Assembly (NCBI GenBank): GCA_964424715.1
Contig: CAYRJW010000012.1
Span: 1 to 35,543 of the forward strand
Reading direction: 5' to 3'
DNA: 35,543 nucleotides
DNA from: JAMHZE01 sp964424715
GTDB lineage: Bacteria; Pseudomonadota; Alphaproteobacteria; Rickettsiales; UBA8987
Positions 1-5,977 of this stretch are shown one piece after another (the first letter of the stretch is position 1; every line of letters begins with the position of its first letter). Both the position numbers and the translations under genes were made by a program. The notes under the pieces are model-generated. The model searched no databases. It was not told the origin of the DNA and worked only from the letters and a program-made list of their open reading frames with translations.

Positions 1-93
1 GTCAGATATAAGTTCAACTAGACGATGATGCATCATCATGTCAGAAATAATTAATTCGATTAGCACGTTTTACCTCCCAGGATACCCATAAAA

Positions 94-465
94 ATGCCCA
101 AAAAGATCACCTCCAAAAATCACATAGCAGGCAAGATTGTTTCGGGCGGGCATACTACCATTATAAACGGTGTATCAAAGATATTGAACAGATTCACCAC
201 GAAGCAATGGTTCATATCCGTGCGTCCGGGGGAGATAACCACTGGTAGAAAAGTAGGCGGAGGCGCGCCGTTCATTTCGGTGAAGCGGCATCAGAATCCG
301 TTGCAGAAAAATACGCTTACTCTCACTTTCAAGCGCTCCGGGGTGATACAGAAGATATATATAGAAGTGAAAGATCTGGATAATAATATGGAAATAATAA
401 TAAAAGATATGTCTGAGATCACTGAAACAGTCTGGAAAGGCGCAAAGCTGCTTAACCGTATATAG
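94..465 (+). CDS. DUF2103-like protein
   Basis: The 123-residue product has no signal peptide or membrane segment. Residues 12-100 (GKIVSGGHTTIINGVSKIL, then ITTGRKVGGGAPFISVK, then LTLTFKRSGVIQKIYIEV) resemble my recollection of DUF2103, a small family known from cyanobacteria and archaea and described as predicted metal-binding: a GxHTxIxG-type start, an IxPGxI-like turn and a final strand ending in a QxxxIxV motif. I see no cysteine, so any metal site would rely on His/Asp. The start ATG has only a weak Shine-Dalgarno (AGGA about 12 bases upstream). It stands alone ahead of a lipoprotein gene on the same strand. Function is unknown. The family call is from memory and moderate; the ORF itself looks real because composition and codon use match its neighbours. 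Confidence 0.6.
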   Translation: MPKKITSKNHIAGKIVSGGHTTIINGVSKILNRFTTKQWFISVRPGEITTGRKVGGGAPFISVKRHQNPLQKNTLTLTFKRSGVIQKIYIEVKDLDNNMEIIIKDMSEITETVWKGAKLLNRI

Positions 466-555
466 TTTATCGGATTTTTATTAAAACACAACTTCCAGTA
501 ATGGAAAATTTATCTGCCCTGCCATATCCTTGATCTATAACCCAAGGAGAATATA

Positions 556-897
556 ATGAAAAATAGACTTACACTTCTGGCTACCGTATCGGTTCTGGCG
601 TTCGGTATCTCTGCGTGCGACAATTCCAGACAAAGGGCTTCAGCCCTGCCTGAAGGCGAGTATGAGCAGACCTCTACCATGGTTGACTCACAGGGCACCA
701 AGACCGTTAAAAAGGTAAGTTCTGATGTAGATGTTGACAGGGATGGAGATAAAAAAGTTGTGGTAGAATCTAAAGTTACCAAAGACCCTAAAGGCTTGCT
801 GAATAAAACTACTGTAAGCAAAACTAAGGGCGTTACCGAAACTGAAGATGGCAAGACCACCTCCACTTACGACCGTGAAGAAAATTCCGCAGACTAA
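556..897 (+). CDS. Small lipoprotein with one DPKGLLNK repeat domain
   Basis: A 113-residue predicted lipoprotein. Residues 1-20 form a signal peptide ending in a lipobox (GISAC, Cys21), so the mature protein should be lipid-anchored. The rest is highly charged (Asp/Lys/Thr/Val) and predicted to be soluble in the periplasm. It carries one copy of a domain of the form DVDxDGDKKVVVESKVTKDPKGLLNK; the same domain occurs twice in the secreted protein at 3466-4080. The start is set by AAGGAG 6 bases before the ATG. I do not recognise a named family. The role may be structural in the envelope, but that is a guess. A GC-rich inverted repeat follows the gene. Confidence 0.8.
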   Translation: MKNRLTLLATVSVLAFGISACDNSRQRASALPEGEYEQTSTMVDSQGTKTVKKVSSDVDVDRDGDKKVVVESKVTKDPKGLLNKTTVSKTKGVTETEDGKTTSTYDREENSAD

Positions 898-921
898 TAA
901 TTCTCTTTAAGGTCAGCCTTT

Positions 922-962
922 CCCCGTCCATTGCTTCCCTCCAACCGGAACAGAGGACGGGG
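922..962. terminator. Inverted repeat after the lipoprotein gene
   Basis: CCCCGTCC and GGACGGGG form a perfect 8-bp stem around a 25-base loop, 25 bases after the stop codon at 897. There is no T-run, so it may be a weak terminator or an mRNA 3' stabiliser. It lies before the next gene, which starts at 1045. Confidence 0.4.
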
Positions 963-1044
963 TCACAAAAGGATCCGCCGCTTCCTATCCACCTCATACC
1001 CCTTATAAGTGGCGGGTCTACTAAAACTTAAACCGGAGGATCTG

Positions 1045-1335
1045 ATGAACAGCTATATAGATCATAAACTTTCCAAGAAAACCAAGCTCTCATATTTATT
1101 ATTTGTGATAATGGCATTCCTTGTCGGGCTTATTGCCGCCATTGCATTTTTTCCTAATGAGGCGGGTACGGTCGCGAGTGAGTATATATTCCTGCTGGTC
1201 TCCATAATATTTTTGCTGTCCTGCATCTACGCGATCCAGAAATTACTGTTCCATTCACAGGCAAAAAGCCGTAACGATGAGCTTCTGCTTGAAGAACTTC
1301 CTTATGATGAGGATGATATCAAAAGGTCTCACTAG
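1045..1335 (+). CDS. Small membrane protein with two transmembrane helices
   Basis: A 96-residue protein. The ATG at 1045 is preferred over an in-frame GTG at 1009 because GGAGGA lies 4 bases upstream of it and nothing resembling a ribosome site precedes the GTG. Two hydrophobic helices (about residues 17-38 and 49-68) are joined by a short acidic loop (PNEAG), and a polar tail ends in an acidic cluster (LEELPYDEDD). The topology suggests an inner-membrane protein with both ends in the cytoplasm. No family is recognised. It stands alone, with no clear operon partner. Confidence 0.7.
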   Translation: MNSYIDHKLSKKTKLSYLLFVIMAFLVGLIAAIAFFPNEAGTVASEYIFLLVSIIFLLSCIYAIQKLLFHSQAKSRNDELLLEELPYDEDDIKRSH

Positions 1336-1352
1336 ATTTTAACTCAGATATT

Positions 1353-1478
1353 TTAATACCTGCTGTTCAGCAATTCATCAAGAACAACATAATCCAGGGT
1401 CAGGTCATCGTTGTAGATACCAAGATCAATATCGTTCACATGAGATTCATTCATTTTTGCGGCTGATGAAGTATACAT
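1353..1478 (-). CDS. 41-residue acidic small protein
   Basis: This short reading frame starts at an ATG preceded by AAAGGAG with 6 bases of spacing, which is far better than the upstream in-frame ATGs. The product begins MYTSSAAKMNESH and is acidic and hydrophilic, with a possible amphipathic end (DYVVLDELL). It resembles in size and opening residues (MYxxxA) the 46-residue product encoded at 12235-12375, but the rest does not align. It could be a small regulatory protein or a precursor peptide; nothing nearby supports either. It lies convergent with the membrane protein gene, 17 bases beyond its stop. Confidence 0.55.
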   Translation of the reverse strand: MYTSSAAKMNESHVNDIDLGIYNDDLTLDYVVLDELLNSRY

Positions 1479-1701
1479 ACGATTCTCCTTTAGATTATAT
1501 TTCATACTAACCCGTAATACTATAAGATCTCCATTCCTCAAAATGCGAATTTTATAAAAAAGAGATAAAACTTTCGCGGCGGCAGGGATTTATGCGTTAT
1601 TTATAAAATCCGCACCAAGGCTGAATCGCAATTTTAGCTCGCCTTTGGCATACTTGGTTTAATACTTAAAAAGTATTTTGTTAATCTAACGGAGAATGAA
1701 A

Positions 1702-1887
1702 ATGACAATGAAAGGATCAATAAAAGAAACAGCCGGCTTCATCAAAGAGGAACTCTATGAACATGGTGATACACCTGAATCCAGAAGAAAAGCCCAGGAA
1801 GGCCGTGACCTTCGCAATGAAGGCAGGATAGAAGATGGCAAAGCGCCAAAACTTACAACTCCTGGCACCGGTAACAAAGAGGATTAA
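1702..1887 (+). CDS. Small charged protein, possibly CsbD-like
   Basis: A 61-residue hydrophilic protein. The ATG at 1702 has GGAG 7 bases upstream; an ATG at 1696 is too close to that site. The first half (GSIKETAGFIKEEL) resembles the opening of CsbD-family stress proteins (GxxKExxGxxK), and the second half is rich in Glu, Arg, Lys and Gly and probably disordered. CsbD proteins are general-stress proteins of unknown mechanism, so a stress role would fit the surrounding set of small genes, but the match is weak and from memory. Its 5' region contains AATACTT-AAA-AAGTATT (1661-1677), a perfect inverted repeat that could be an operator. Confidence 0.6.
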   Translation: MTMKGSIKETAGFIKEELYEHGDTPESRRKAQEGRDLRNEGRIEDGKAPKLTTPGTGNKED

Positions 1888-1899
1888 TCGATATCGCTT

Positions 1900-1933
1900 A
1901 ACACCGGCATCAGTTAAAACTTATGCCGGTGTT
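1900..1933. terminator. Strong hairpin after the CsbD-like gene
   Basis: AACACCGGCAT and ATGCCGGTGTT form a perfect 11-bp stem with a 12-base loop, 12 bases after the stop codon at 1887. No T-run follows directly (CTACTG). It probably ends or protects the transcript. Confidence 0.6.
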
Positions 1934-1974
1934 CTACTGCCAGAATATAACATTATATAGTTGAGGTAAAATTT

Positions 1975-2154
1975 ATGCTTACAAAACTTAAAACCCCGAT
2001 ACCGCTGGAAACCAGCAAAGGCAGGGCCTGGGCAGTCGCCGTTATAGAATATGGCGCAGAATGGGATACTCAATGGGTAACTTTCCTGCATAACACCGGT
2101 GAGCGCTGGACATTCTCCAGCAACGAGGTCTGGCAGGAACCAAGCATCCATTAG
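1975..2154 (+). CDS. 59-residue conserved-looking small protein
   Basis: A complete short gene: TTGAGG lies 8 bases before the ATG, followed by 59 codons and TAG. The product opens MLTKLKTPIPLETSKGR, then AVAVIEYGAEWDTQWVTFL and a Trp-rich end (GERWTFSSNEVWQEPS). It is soluble and Trp-rich with alternating hydrophobic residues, suggesting a small beta-sheet fold. I recall similar short hypothetical proteins in other alphaproteobacteria but cannot name a family. The WTF...V..QP end looks like a part that would be conserved. Confidence 0.7.
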   Translation: MLTKLKTPIPLETSKGRAWAVAVIEYGAEWDTQWVTFLHNTGERWTFSSNEVWQEPSIH

Positions 2155-2279
2155 CGTTTTTTATAATAATTTTTACAGCAATTTAATGATATTACCTTAA
2201 TGCCCGTACTGATTTTTTATACATGTAATGGTACCATGGGAACAAGATAAGGTTTTATTTATATTGAAAGGAGCTGCTT

Positions 2280-2357
2280 ATGAGAGGTTTGTTACTCTGG
2301 TTACTAGGGCTGCCGATCCCGATAATAATATTACTTTATATATTCCATGTTATTTAG
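2280..2357 (+). CDS. 25-residue membrane peptide
   Basis: GAAAGGAG followed by 6 bases and ATG opens a 25-codon frame encoding MRGLLLWLLGLPIPIIILLY plus five more residues. It is one hydrophobic helix with a central Pro-Ile-Pro kink and a positive N-terminus. I recall very similar tiny membrane proteins (MRGxLLWLxGxPIPxIILL) in many alphaproteobacterial genomes, so conservation of the peptide rather than chance is likely. Function is unknown. It is followed 11 bases later by the next small gene, so the two may be co-transcribed. A longer frame beginning at 2228 overlaps it in another phase and has no ribosome site. Confidence 0.65.
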   Translation: MRGLLLWLLGLPIPIIILLYIFHVI

Positions 2358-2368
2358 GGAAGTATGTC

Positions 2369-2494
2369 ATGAAATATGTATTTAAACATAATAAACGGGC
2401 CAATAACAGCACCGTAAAAAATGAGCAGAAGAATTCCCGCACGGAAGGTAGATCTTCTAAAAGCGCCGAAGAAAGTAAGCGTGATTATAAGTAG
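2369..2494 (+). CDS. 41-residue basic disordered protein
   Basis: The ATG at 2369 follows AGGGAAG by 5 bases. The product (opening MKYVFKHNKRANNST) is very rich in Lys, Arg, Asn and Ser and is predicted to be disordered. Its composition resembles the 54-residue protein encoded at 22189-22353. It starts 11 bases after the 25-residue membrane peptide gene and could be in its operon. The open frame extends upstream to 2228, but that extension overlaps the membrane peptide gene in another phase and is probably not translated. No function can be assigned. Confidence 0.45.
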   Translation: MKYVFKHNKRANNSTVKNEQKNSRTEGRSSKSAEESKRDYK

Positions 2495-2499
2495 ATATC

Positions 2500-2623
2500 T
2501 TCCTGCGGGATACCGGTGAAGCACTTTCAGTGAATATCTTCAATGAAACATGCTTCACCTTTGTCGATCCCATGCCGGCAGGAAAAACCTCGAGACCCCC
2601 TCTTAGTAGATTTTCCTGTCCGG
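2500..2623 (+). promoter_or_regulatory. Candidate structured RNA leader with two exclusive folds
   Basis: Positions 2500-2584 form a nested imperfect hairpin. The stems are TTCCTGC (2500-2506) with GCAGGAA (2578-2584), GGGAT (2507-2511) with ATCCC (2567-2571), GGTGAAGCA (2515-2523) with TGCTTCACC (2551-2559), and TTTCA (2525-2529) with TGAAA (2544-2548). The right arm can instead pair downstream: CCGGCAGGAAAA (2575-2586) with TTTTCCTGTCCGG (2611-2623), one base unpaired. The two folds exclude each other, and the VTT-domain gene starts 36 bases later. This could be an attenuator or riboswitch-like leader, a small RNA, or the remnant of a palindromic element. Pairing is seen in the sequence; function is inference. 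Confidence 0.45.
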
Positions 2624-2658
2624 CTTCTTTATTTTGATAAATATTAAATGGATAGAAT

Positions 2659-3240
2659 ATGAGTGATCATGCTAAAATATTTATGCTGCTTGCCGCAACG
2701 CTTATCGCGGGTACCGCTGCAATACCTTTCATACCGGAATTCCTGGGGGAGATAAAACAGGCGCTGGCGACCTTCAAGCAATTCTACCGTACTCATCCAA
2801 CTGTAAGCTACCTGTTATTCGGCGCGATATTTGCAACTATCCTTTTGCTTGGTCTGCCCTTCACCTGTGCAGCAATACTTATTGCCGGCATCACATATAA
2901 ATTCTGGGAAGCGGCACTGCTGATAGCTGTACTTCGTATCGGCATTGCCCTTACTGCGTTTATAGTAGTGCGTCATATATTTGAGGAAAAAAGAGAGGAT
3001 AACTATATGAAACCCGCCCTCGTCCAGAAGCTGGATGAGAATCCTATCCTTGCATATTTCCTGATGAGGCTTGCTCCCCTGCCTGATAACACGGTGAACT
3101 GCGCCATGGGAACCTCTTCGATAAGAGGTTCTGATTTTGTACTTATCACATTGCTGACACTTGTGCCTTCAACCCTTATATGGGTGAGCATCGGCAATTC
3201 GCTTGGTAATATAAATGAACTTATCAGGTTCCTTAACTAG
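2659..3240 (+). CDS. TVP38/DedA-like VTT-domain membrane protein
   Basis: A 193-residue integral membrane protein with about five hydrophobic segments (near residues 5-25, 50-78, 83-104, 128-145 and 160-185). The diagnostic part is FLMRLAPLPDNTVNCAMGTS followed by IRGSDFVLITLLTLVPST, which matches the VTT (SNARE-associated/DedA) signature: an R-x-x-P loop, an N-x-x-x-G turn and a re-entrant helix with a Pro. DedA and TMEM64 relatives are thought to act in phospholipid scrambling and envelope integrity. The length is usual for the short bacterial TVP38 type. Only a weak GGATAG precedes the ATG, and the candidate RNA switch at 2500-2623 lies just upstream. Confidence 0.85.
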   Translation: MSDHAKIFMLLAATLIAGTAAIPFIPEFLGEIKQALATFKQFYRTHPTVSYLLFGAIFATILLLGLPFTCAAILIAGITYKFWEAALLIAVLRIGIALTAFIVVRHIFEEKREDNYMKPALVQKLDENPILAYFLMRLAPLPDNTVNCAMGTSSIRGSDFVLITLLTLVPSTLIWVSIGNSLGNINELIRFLN

Positions 3241-3270
3241 GACTTGGGTCAGCTTCCTACCTGCACTCAA

Positions 3271-3396
3271 TTATTTATTATCATCGCCCAGTATATAACC
3301 ACCTGCACCTGCTGCACCGGCTACGGCCGCTGTATAACAAGCGCTTACAGCGCTTGAAAGGCTTAGTATGATCAAGATCGTAAATATATTTTTCAT
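3271..3396 (-). CDS. 41-residue lipoprotein, glycine-zipper type
   Basis: The product has a signal peptide (MKNIFTILIILSLSSAVSAC) with lipobox AVSAC and Cys20, then TAAVAGAAGAGGYILGDDNK. The mature part is about 22 residues with a small-residue, glycine-zipper-like helix. The ribosome site is AGAGGG, 5 bases before the ATG. It ends 31 bases beyond the VTT gene, convergent to it. It is probably a tiny envelope lipoprotein; the exact family is unknown. Confidence 0.65.
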   Translation of the reverse strand: MKNIFTILIILSLSSAVSACYTAAVAGAAGAGGYILGDDNK

Positions 3397-3465
3397 GATA
3401 TCCCTCTTTAACTCTTTAAAATACCGGAGCAGTCGCCTGCCCCGGCTCTTTAAGAAAAACCAGAA

Positions 3466-4080
3466 CTATTTAGAGTTCAGGGATTTTTCTTCAACGGTCT
3501 TACCGTTCACTTTTTTAGTGTAACGGTAATTATTCTTACCATCATTCTGCTCGATCTTATCAACCGTTTTTTCAGTATGCTTGTTCAGCAGGCCTTTAGG
3601 GTCTGTAACGGTTTTGGTCTCAAGGGTCTTTTCAACCACAGAACCTTTATCATCTGTTTTAACTTTCACAGTGCCTTCACGGGTAGTTTTCGTGCCGGTA
3701 ACGCCGTTTTTAGTTTCTACAGAGCTTTCATCTTTATATTCGTTATCATCGCTTTTGATGGTCTCAGAAGCTTTAACAACGGATTTGTTCATCAGGCCTT
3801 TAGGATCTTTCACAGTTTCAGCTTCAGTGGTCTTTTTATATGAACCATCAGAATCAACCTTAACTTTCACATTGCTTTTATCCACGATAGCAGTGCCGGA
3901 AGCATCTTTTGCTTTTGTTTCAGTTTCTTTTGTGTAACTGCCATCAGCTTCATTTTCTATGTGGGTCTTTGTGGTCTTAGAAACTGATTCATCATTTGCC
4001 TGGGCAGAAAAAGCCAGAGAAAGAGAGGTCGCCGCCGTAAGAACGAATAGGGTCTTCTTTAGATTTATTGTAGTTTTCAT
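3466..4080 (-). CDS. Secreted protein with two DPKGL[LM]NK repeat domains
   Basis: A 204-residue protein with a Sec signal peptide (residues 1-28, ending FSAQA-ND). The mature part is Lys/Glu/Asp/Thr/Ser-rich with no cysteines. Two repeats are visible: VKVKVDSDGSYKKTTEAETV followed by KDPKGLMNKS, and VKVKTDDKGSVVEKTLETKT followed by VTDPKGLLNKH. Each is about 75 residues, with alternating charged and small residues typical of beta-hairpins. The lipoprotein at 556-897 has one copy of the same unit. It lacks a lipobox, so it is likely periplasmic or exported. No family name is recognised. The upstream region to 4220 is AT-rich and contains TTATTTATAAAA near 4172. Confidence 0.75.
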   Translation of the reverse strand: MKTTINLKKTLFVLTAATSLSLAFSAQANDESVSKTTKTHIENEADGSYTKETETKAKDASGTAIVDKSNVKVKVDSDGSYKKTTEAETVKDPKGLMNKSVVKASETIKSDDNEYKDESSVETKNGVTGTKTTREGTVKVKTDDKGSVVEKTLETKTVTDPKGLLNKHTEKTVDKIEQNDGKNNYRYTKKVNGKTVEEKSLNSK

Positions 4081-4220
4081 AAAATTGCCTTTTTTTGTTT
4101 TAAGTTAATAAGTGGTAATGATTATAAGTTATATCTTCCGACATAAATTCTCTGTATGTGCCACTGATGTTATTTATAAAAAGTTCATAAACCAATATAT
4201 TAGCGGTAACACCGCAACAA

Positions 4221-4246
4221 AAAAGGAGCGGTAAACCGCCCCTTTT
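4221..4246. terminator. Rho-independent terminator after the OB-fold gene
   Basis: AAAAGGAGCGG and CCGCCCCTTTT form an 11-bp stem with one mismatch and a TAAA loop. A/T tracts on both sides would let it work in either direction. It lies 26 bases beyond the stop of the minus-strand gene at 4272. Confidence 0.75.
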
Positions 4247-4271
4247 CCGTTTTCACTCGAACTTAAGGTCT

Positions 4272-4616
4272 TTATTGATCATTATCGGCAGGTCGCCCTT
4301 TATAGAAATCCTCAGGGGCACTTCTCAGGCTGCTCTCGGAAATAACACCGTTATTTATTGTGCCATCAACAGTAACCTTCTTGCCTTCTGCAACTATAAA
4401 ATCCTCATTCTCTCCCACTTCAACGGCAATAGAACCGGCATCATGGTGAAGTGTGAATCTTTTTGGGTTCTCAACATTTTCGATCACTCCATCTACAGAT
4501 ATAATGCTGCCATCCGGCAATTTCTTTATATCTATACTTTCCATATCTTCCGCGACAGAACCTGTAGCGATCAATATAAAACTTCCTATAACCAGTGTTT
4601 TAAAAATATGCTTCAT
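4272..4616 (-). CDS. Periplasmic OB-fold-like (YgiW/BOF-type) protein
   Basis: A 114-residue exported protein. The signal peptide covers residues 1-22 (ending TGSVA-ED). The start at 4616 is chosen because AGGA is 6 bases upstream of it and only 1 base from the alternative ATG at 4622. The mature domain (DGSIISVDGVIENVENPKRF, then VEVGENEDFIVAEGKKVTVDGTI) has the strand pattern of the bacterial OB-fold proteins YgiW/YdeI: a G-x-I strand, then F-x-L-x-x, then a V-x-V-x-G strand. Those are stress-related periplasmic proteins. The match is by pattern only. A short Pro/Asp-rich tail ends the protein. Confidence 0.6.
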   Translation of the reverse strand: MKHIFKTLVIGSFILIATGSVAEDMESIDIKKLPDGSIISVDGVIENVENPKRFTLHHDAGSIAVEVGENEDFIVAEGKKVTVDGTINNGVISESSLRSAPEDFYKGRPADNDQ

Positions 4617-4636
4617 GATCATTCCTATATTATTGA

Positions 4637-5071
4637 TTATCGGCGTTTTCTGGATTGCTGTTTATTCGTTTCAAGCAGGCCTTCGATAAAACCGGTTATC
4701 GTATCACCGGCTACGTCCCTTACATGGTCAAGCTTTTGATCAATTACGCTTCTTACCTGCCTTGCAGCGCCGAATCTTTCCGAAAGCCATTTATCTGCCA
4801 GCAGAAAGCAGATTATTATCAATATCATTGCCAGCCCGAATGCGATGAAAAGAGCGTTAACCCTCTCATAGCCAACAGCTATCATCTGATCATATACAAC
4901 ATATATGGATGCTGTAATTGCCGCACCAAGAAGTACGCTGCCTACAACAAGGCAGGCGATACCCTTGAACATGCTACGCATGTAGGCATGGAGCGCCGCC
5001 TGGTCGGGCAGCGCTTTTAAAGCCAACATTGTGCCTATACGGTTAAGTAGGAATGCACTGATGTTAAGCAT
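4637..5071 (-). CDS. YqjE-like membrane protein (holin superfamily III type)
   Basis: A 144-residue protein. The start at 5071 is chosen because its ATG overlaps the stop of the DUF883 gene (ATGCTTAA) and follows GAAGGA; the upstream in-frame extension lies inside that gene. Two strong hydrophobic helices (about residues 37-60 and 71-95) are followed by an amphipathic cytoplasmic tail ending in a basic cluster (QQSRKRR). In enterobacteria, the DUF883 gene yqjD is followed by yqjE, which encodes a membrane protein of this layout, so the gene order supports the call. Translational coupling suggests that the two proteins act together at the inner membrane. Confidence 0.6.
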   Translation of the reverse strand: MLNISAFLLNRIGTMLALKALPDQAALHAYMRSMFKGIACLVVGSVLLGAAITASIYVVYDQMIAVGYERVNALFIAFGLAMILIIICFLLADKWLSERFGAARQVRSVIDQKLDHVRDVAGDTITGFIEGLLETNKQQSRKRR

Positions 5072-5402
5072 TATCCTTCCTGCTTCTTTTGAAGATAGAA
5101 CCAAGAATAAGGCCTGCAGCAAATGCTGTACCAGCACTTACAAGTGGATTATCTTTTATAGTGCGAACAGTTGTTTCTTCAGCATCTTTAAGTTTCTTGC
5201 TGTTACGGTTCAGGAAATCATAAACATTTTTACCTGCTTCACGAGCCTTTGCTTTTGCATCACCAATAGCTTCATCAGCATTGGATTTAGCATAAGAAAC
5301 TGCTTCATCTTTCAGTTTTATTGAATCATCTTTCAGTCTTTTAGCGTCTTTAGAAACATCATCAAAGTTTTTGATGCTCTTTTCTTTTTCTGGATTAAAC
5401 AT
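5064..5402 (-). CDS. DUF883 (ElaB/YqjD-like) tail-anchored protein
   Basis: A 112-residue protein. A long charged alpha-helical region (residues 5-80; Lys/Asp/Ala-rich, with KAKAREAGKNVYDFLNRN typical of the family) is followed by a Pro-Leu-Val hinge and a glycine-containing hydrophobic C-terminal helix (VSAGTAFAAGLILGSIF) ending in KRSRKDNA. This is the DUF883 architecture; E. coli members bind ribosomes to the inner membrane in stationary phase. AGGAG lies 6 bases before the ATG. The next gene starts inside its stop codon, forming a yqjD-yqjE-like pair. Confidence 0.85.
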   Translation of the reverse strand: MFNPEKEKSIKNFDDVSKDAKRLKDDSIKLKDEAVSYAKSNADEAIGDAKAKAREAGKNVYDFLNRNSKKLKDAEETTVRTIKDNPLVSAGTAFAAGLILGSIFKRSRKDNA

Positions 5403-5630
5403 GCTAGTCTCCTATTGTTGTTAAAAACCGGGATAACCCCGATCATTACTGATAATTGCAGATAGCTTATAAAAATGACATTCCTTCTGAAACTCATTTT
5501 ATAAAATTTACATAAATTATATGATTTTTATCTTTCCGGAGTTTTGCAGCATGGAGAATTTATTACCATGCGACTAAGCTTTTGGTCATGGTGTCTGTTT
5601 TTGGCACTTGTTAACACAAAAAGGACATAT

Positions 5631-5879
5631 ATGAAAAAACCAGTAAAACTTATTACCATCACAGCCTTGATATTATCAATCGCCGCATGCGGTGAAACCC
5701 AGGGCGACAGAGCATTATCCGGCGGCGCTATCGGCGCAGGCGTTGGCGCGGTAGGTAGCTCCATATTAGGCGGTGACCCTGTAAGCGGTGCAGTAGTAGG
5801 GGGTATTGTTGGTGCCGGCACTGGTGCAGTAACAAAAAAGAAAGACCTTGATCTTGGCAAACCTGCGTGGAGAAGATAG
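5631..5879 (+). CDS. Glycine-zipper lipoprotein
   Basis: An 82-residue lipoprotein. The ATG at 5631 follows AAAGGAC; the longer frame from 5544 lacks a ribosome site. The signal peptide ends in lipobox SIAAC (Cys19). The mature part has a Gly-rich membrane-active segment (ALSGGAIGAGVGAVGSSILG, then GAVVGGIVGAGTGAV), typical of glycine-zipper proteins related to the 17-kDa surface antigen and OmpA-like Gly-zipper families. It likely sits in the outer membrane. It ends in a basic tail (KPAWRR). Strong inverted repeats follow. Confidence 0.8.
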   Translation: MKKPVKLITITALILSIAACGETQGDRALSGGAIGAGVGAVGSSILGGDPVSGAVVGGIVGAGTGAVTKKKDLDLGKPAWRR

Positions 5880-5895
5880 ATAATAGTTAAAAGAC

Positions 5896-5932
5896 GGTAG
5901 TTTGTAGTTCGAAGCAATAACTACAAACTACC
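5896..5932. repeat. Perfect 14-bp inverted repeat
   Basis: GGTAGTTTGTAGTT and AACTACAAACTACC flank a 9-base loop between the Gly-zipper lipoprotein gene and the LpxR gene. Its position suggests a transcript-end hairpin, with the main terminator just beyond it. The opening AGTTAAAAG is also seen in the imperfect repeat at 8677-8726. Confidence 0.6.
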
Positions 5933-5950
5933 ATCTGAGATCTACCACCT

Positions 5951-5977
5951 AAAAAGCCGCCTTCCAGGCGGCTTTTT
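5951..5977. terminator. Bidirectional Rho-independent terminator
   Basis: AAAAAGCCGCCT and AGGCGGCTTTTT pair perfectly over 12 bp with a TCC loop, and the A and T tracts serve either strand. It separates the convergent lipoprotein and LpxR genes; its right edge touches the LpxR stop codon. Confidence 0.9.

Noticed and set aside
22..37. GATGATGCATCATC palindrome at the left edge
   Set aside because: A short palindrome with no repeat partner or clear position relative to a gene; could be chance.
5528..5917. 129-codon minus-strand frame opposite the Gly-zipper lipoprotein
   Set aside because: Pro/Ala/Thr-rich shadow of a glycine-rich gene, beginning inside an inverted repeat.
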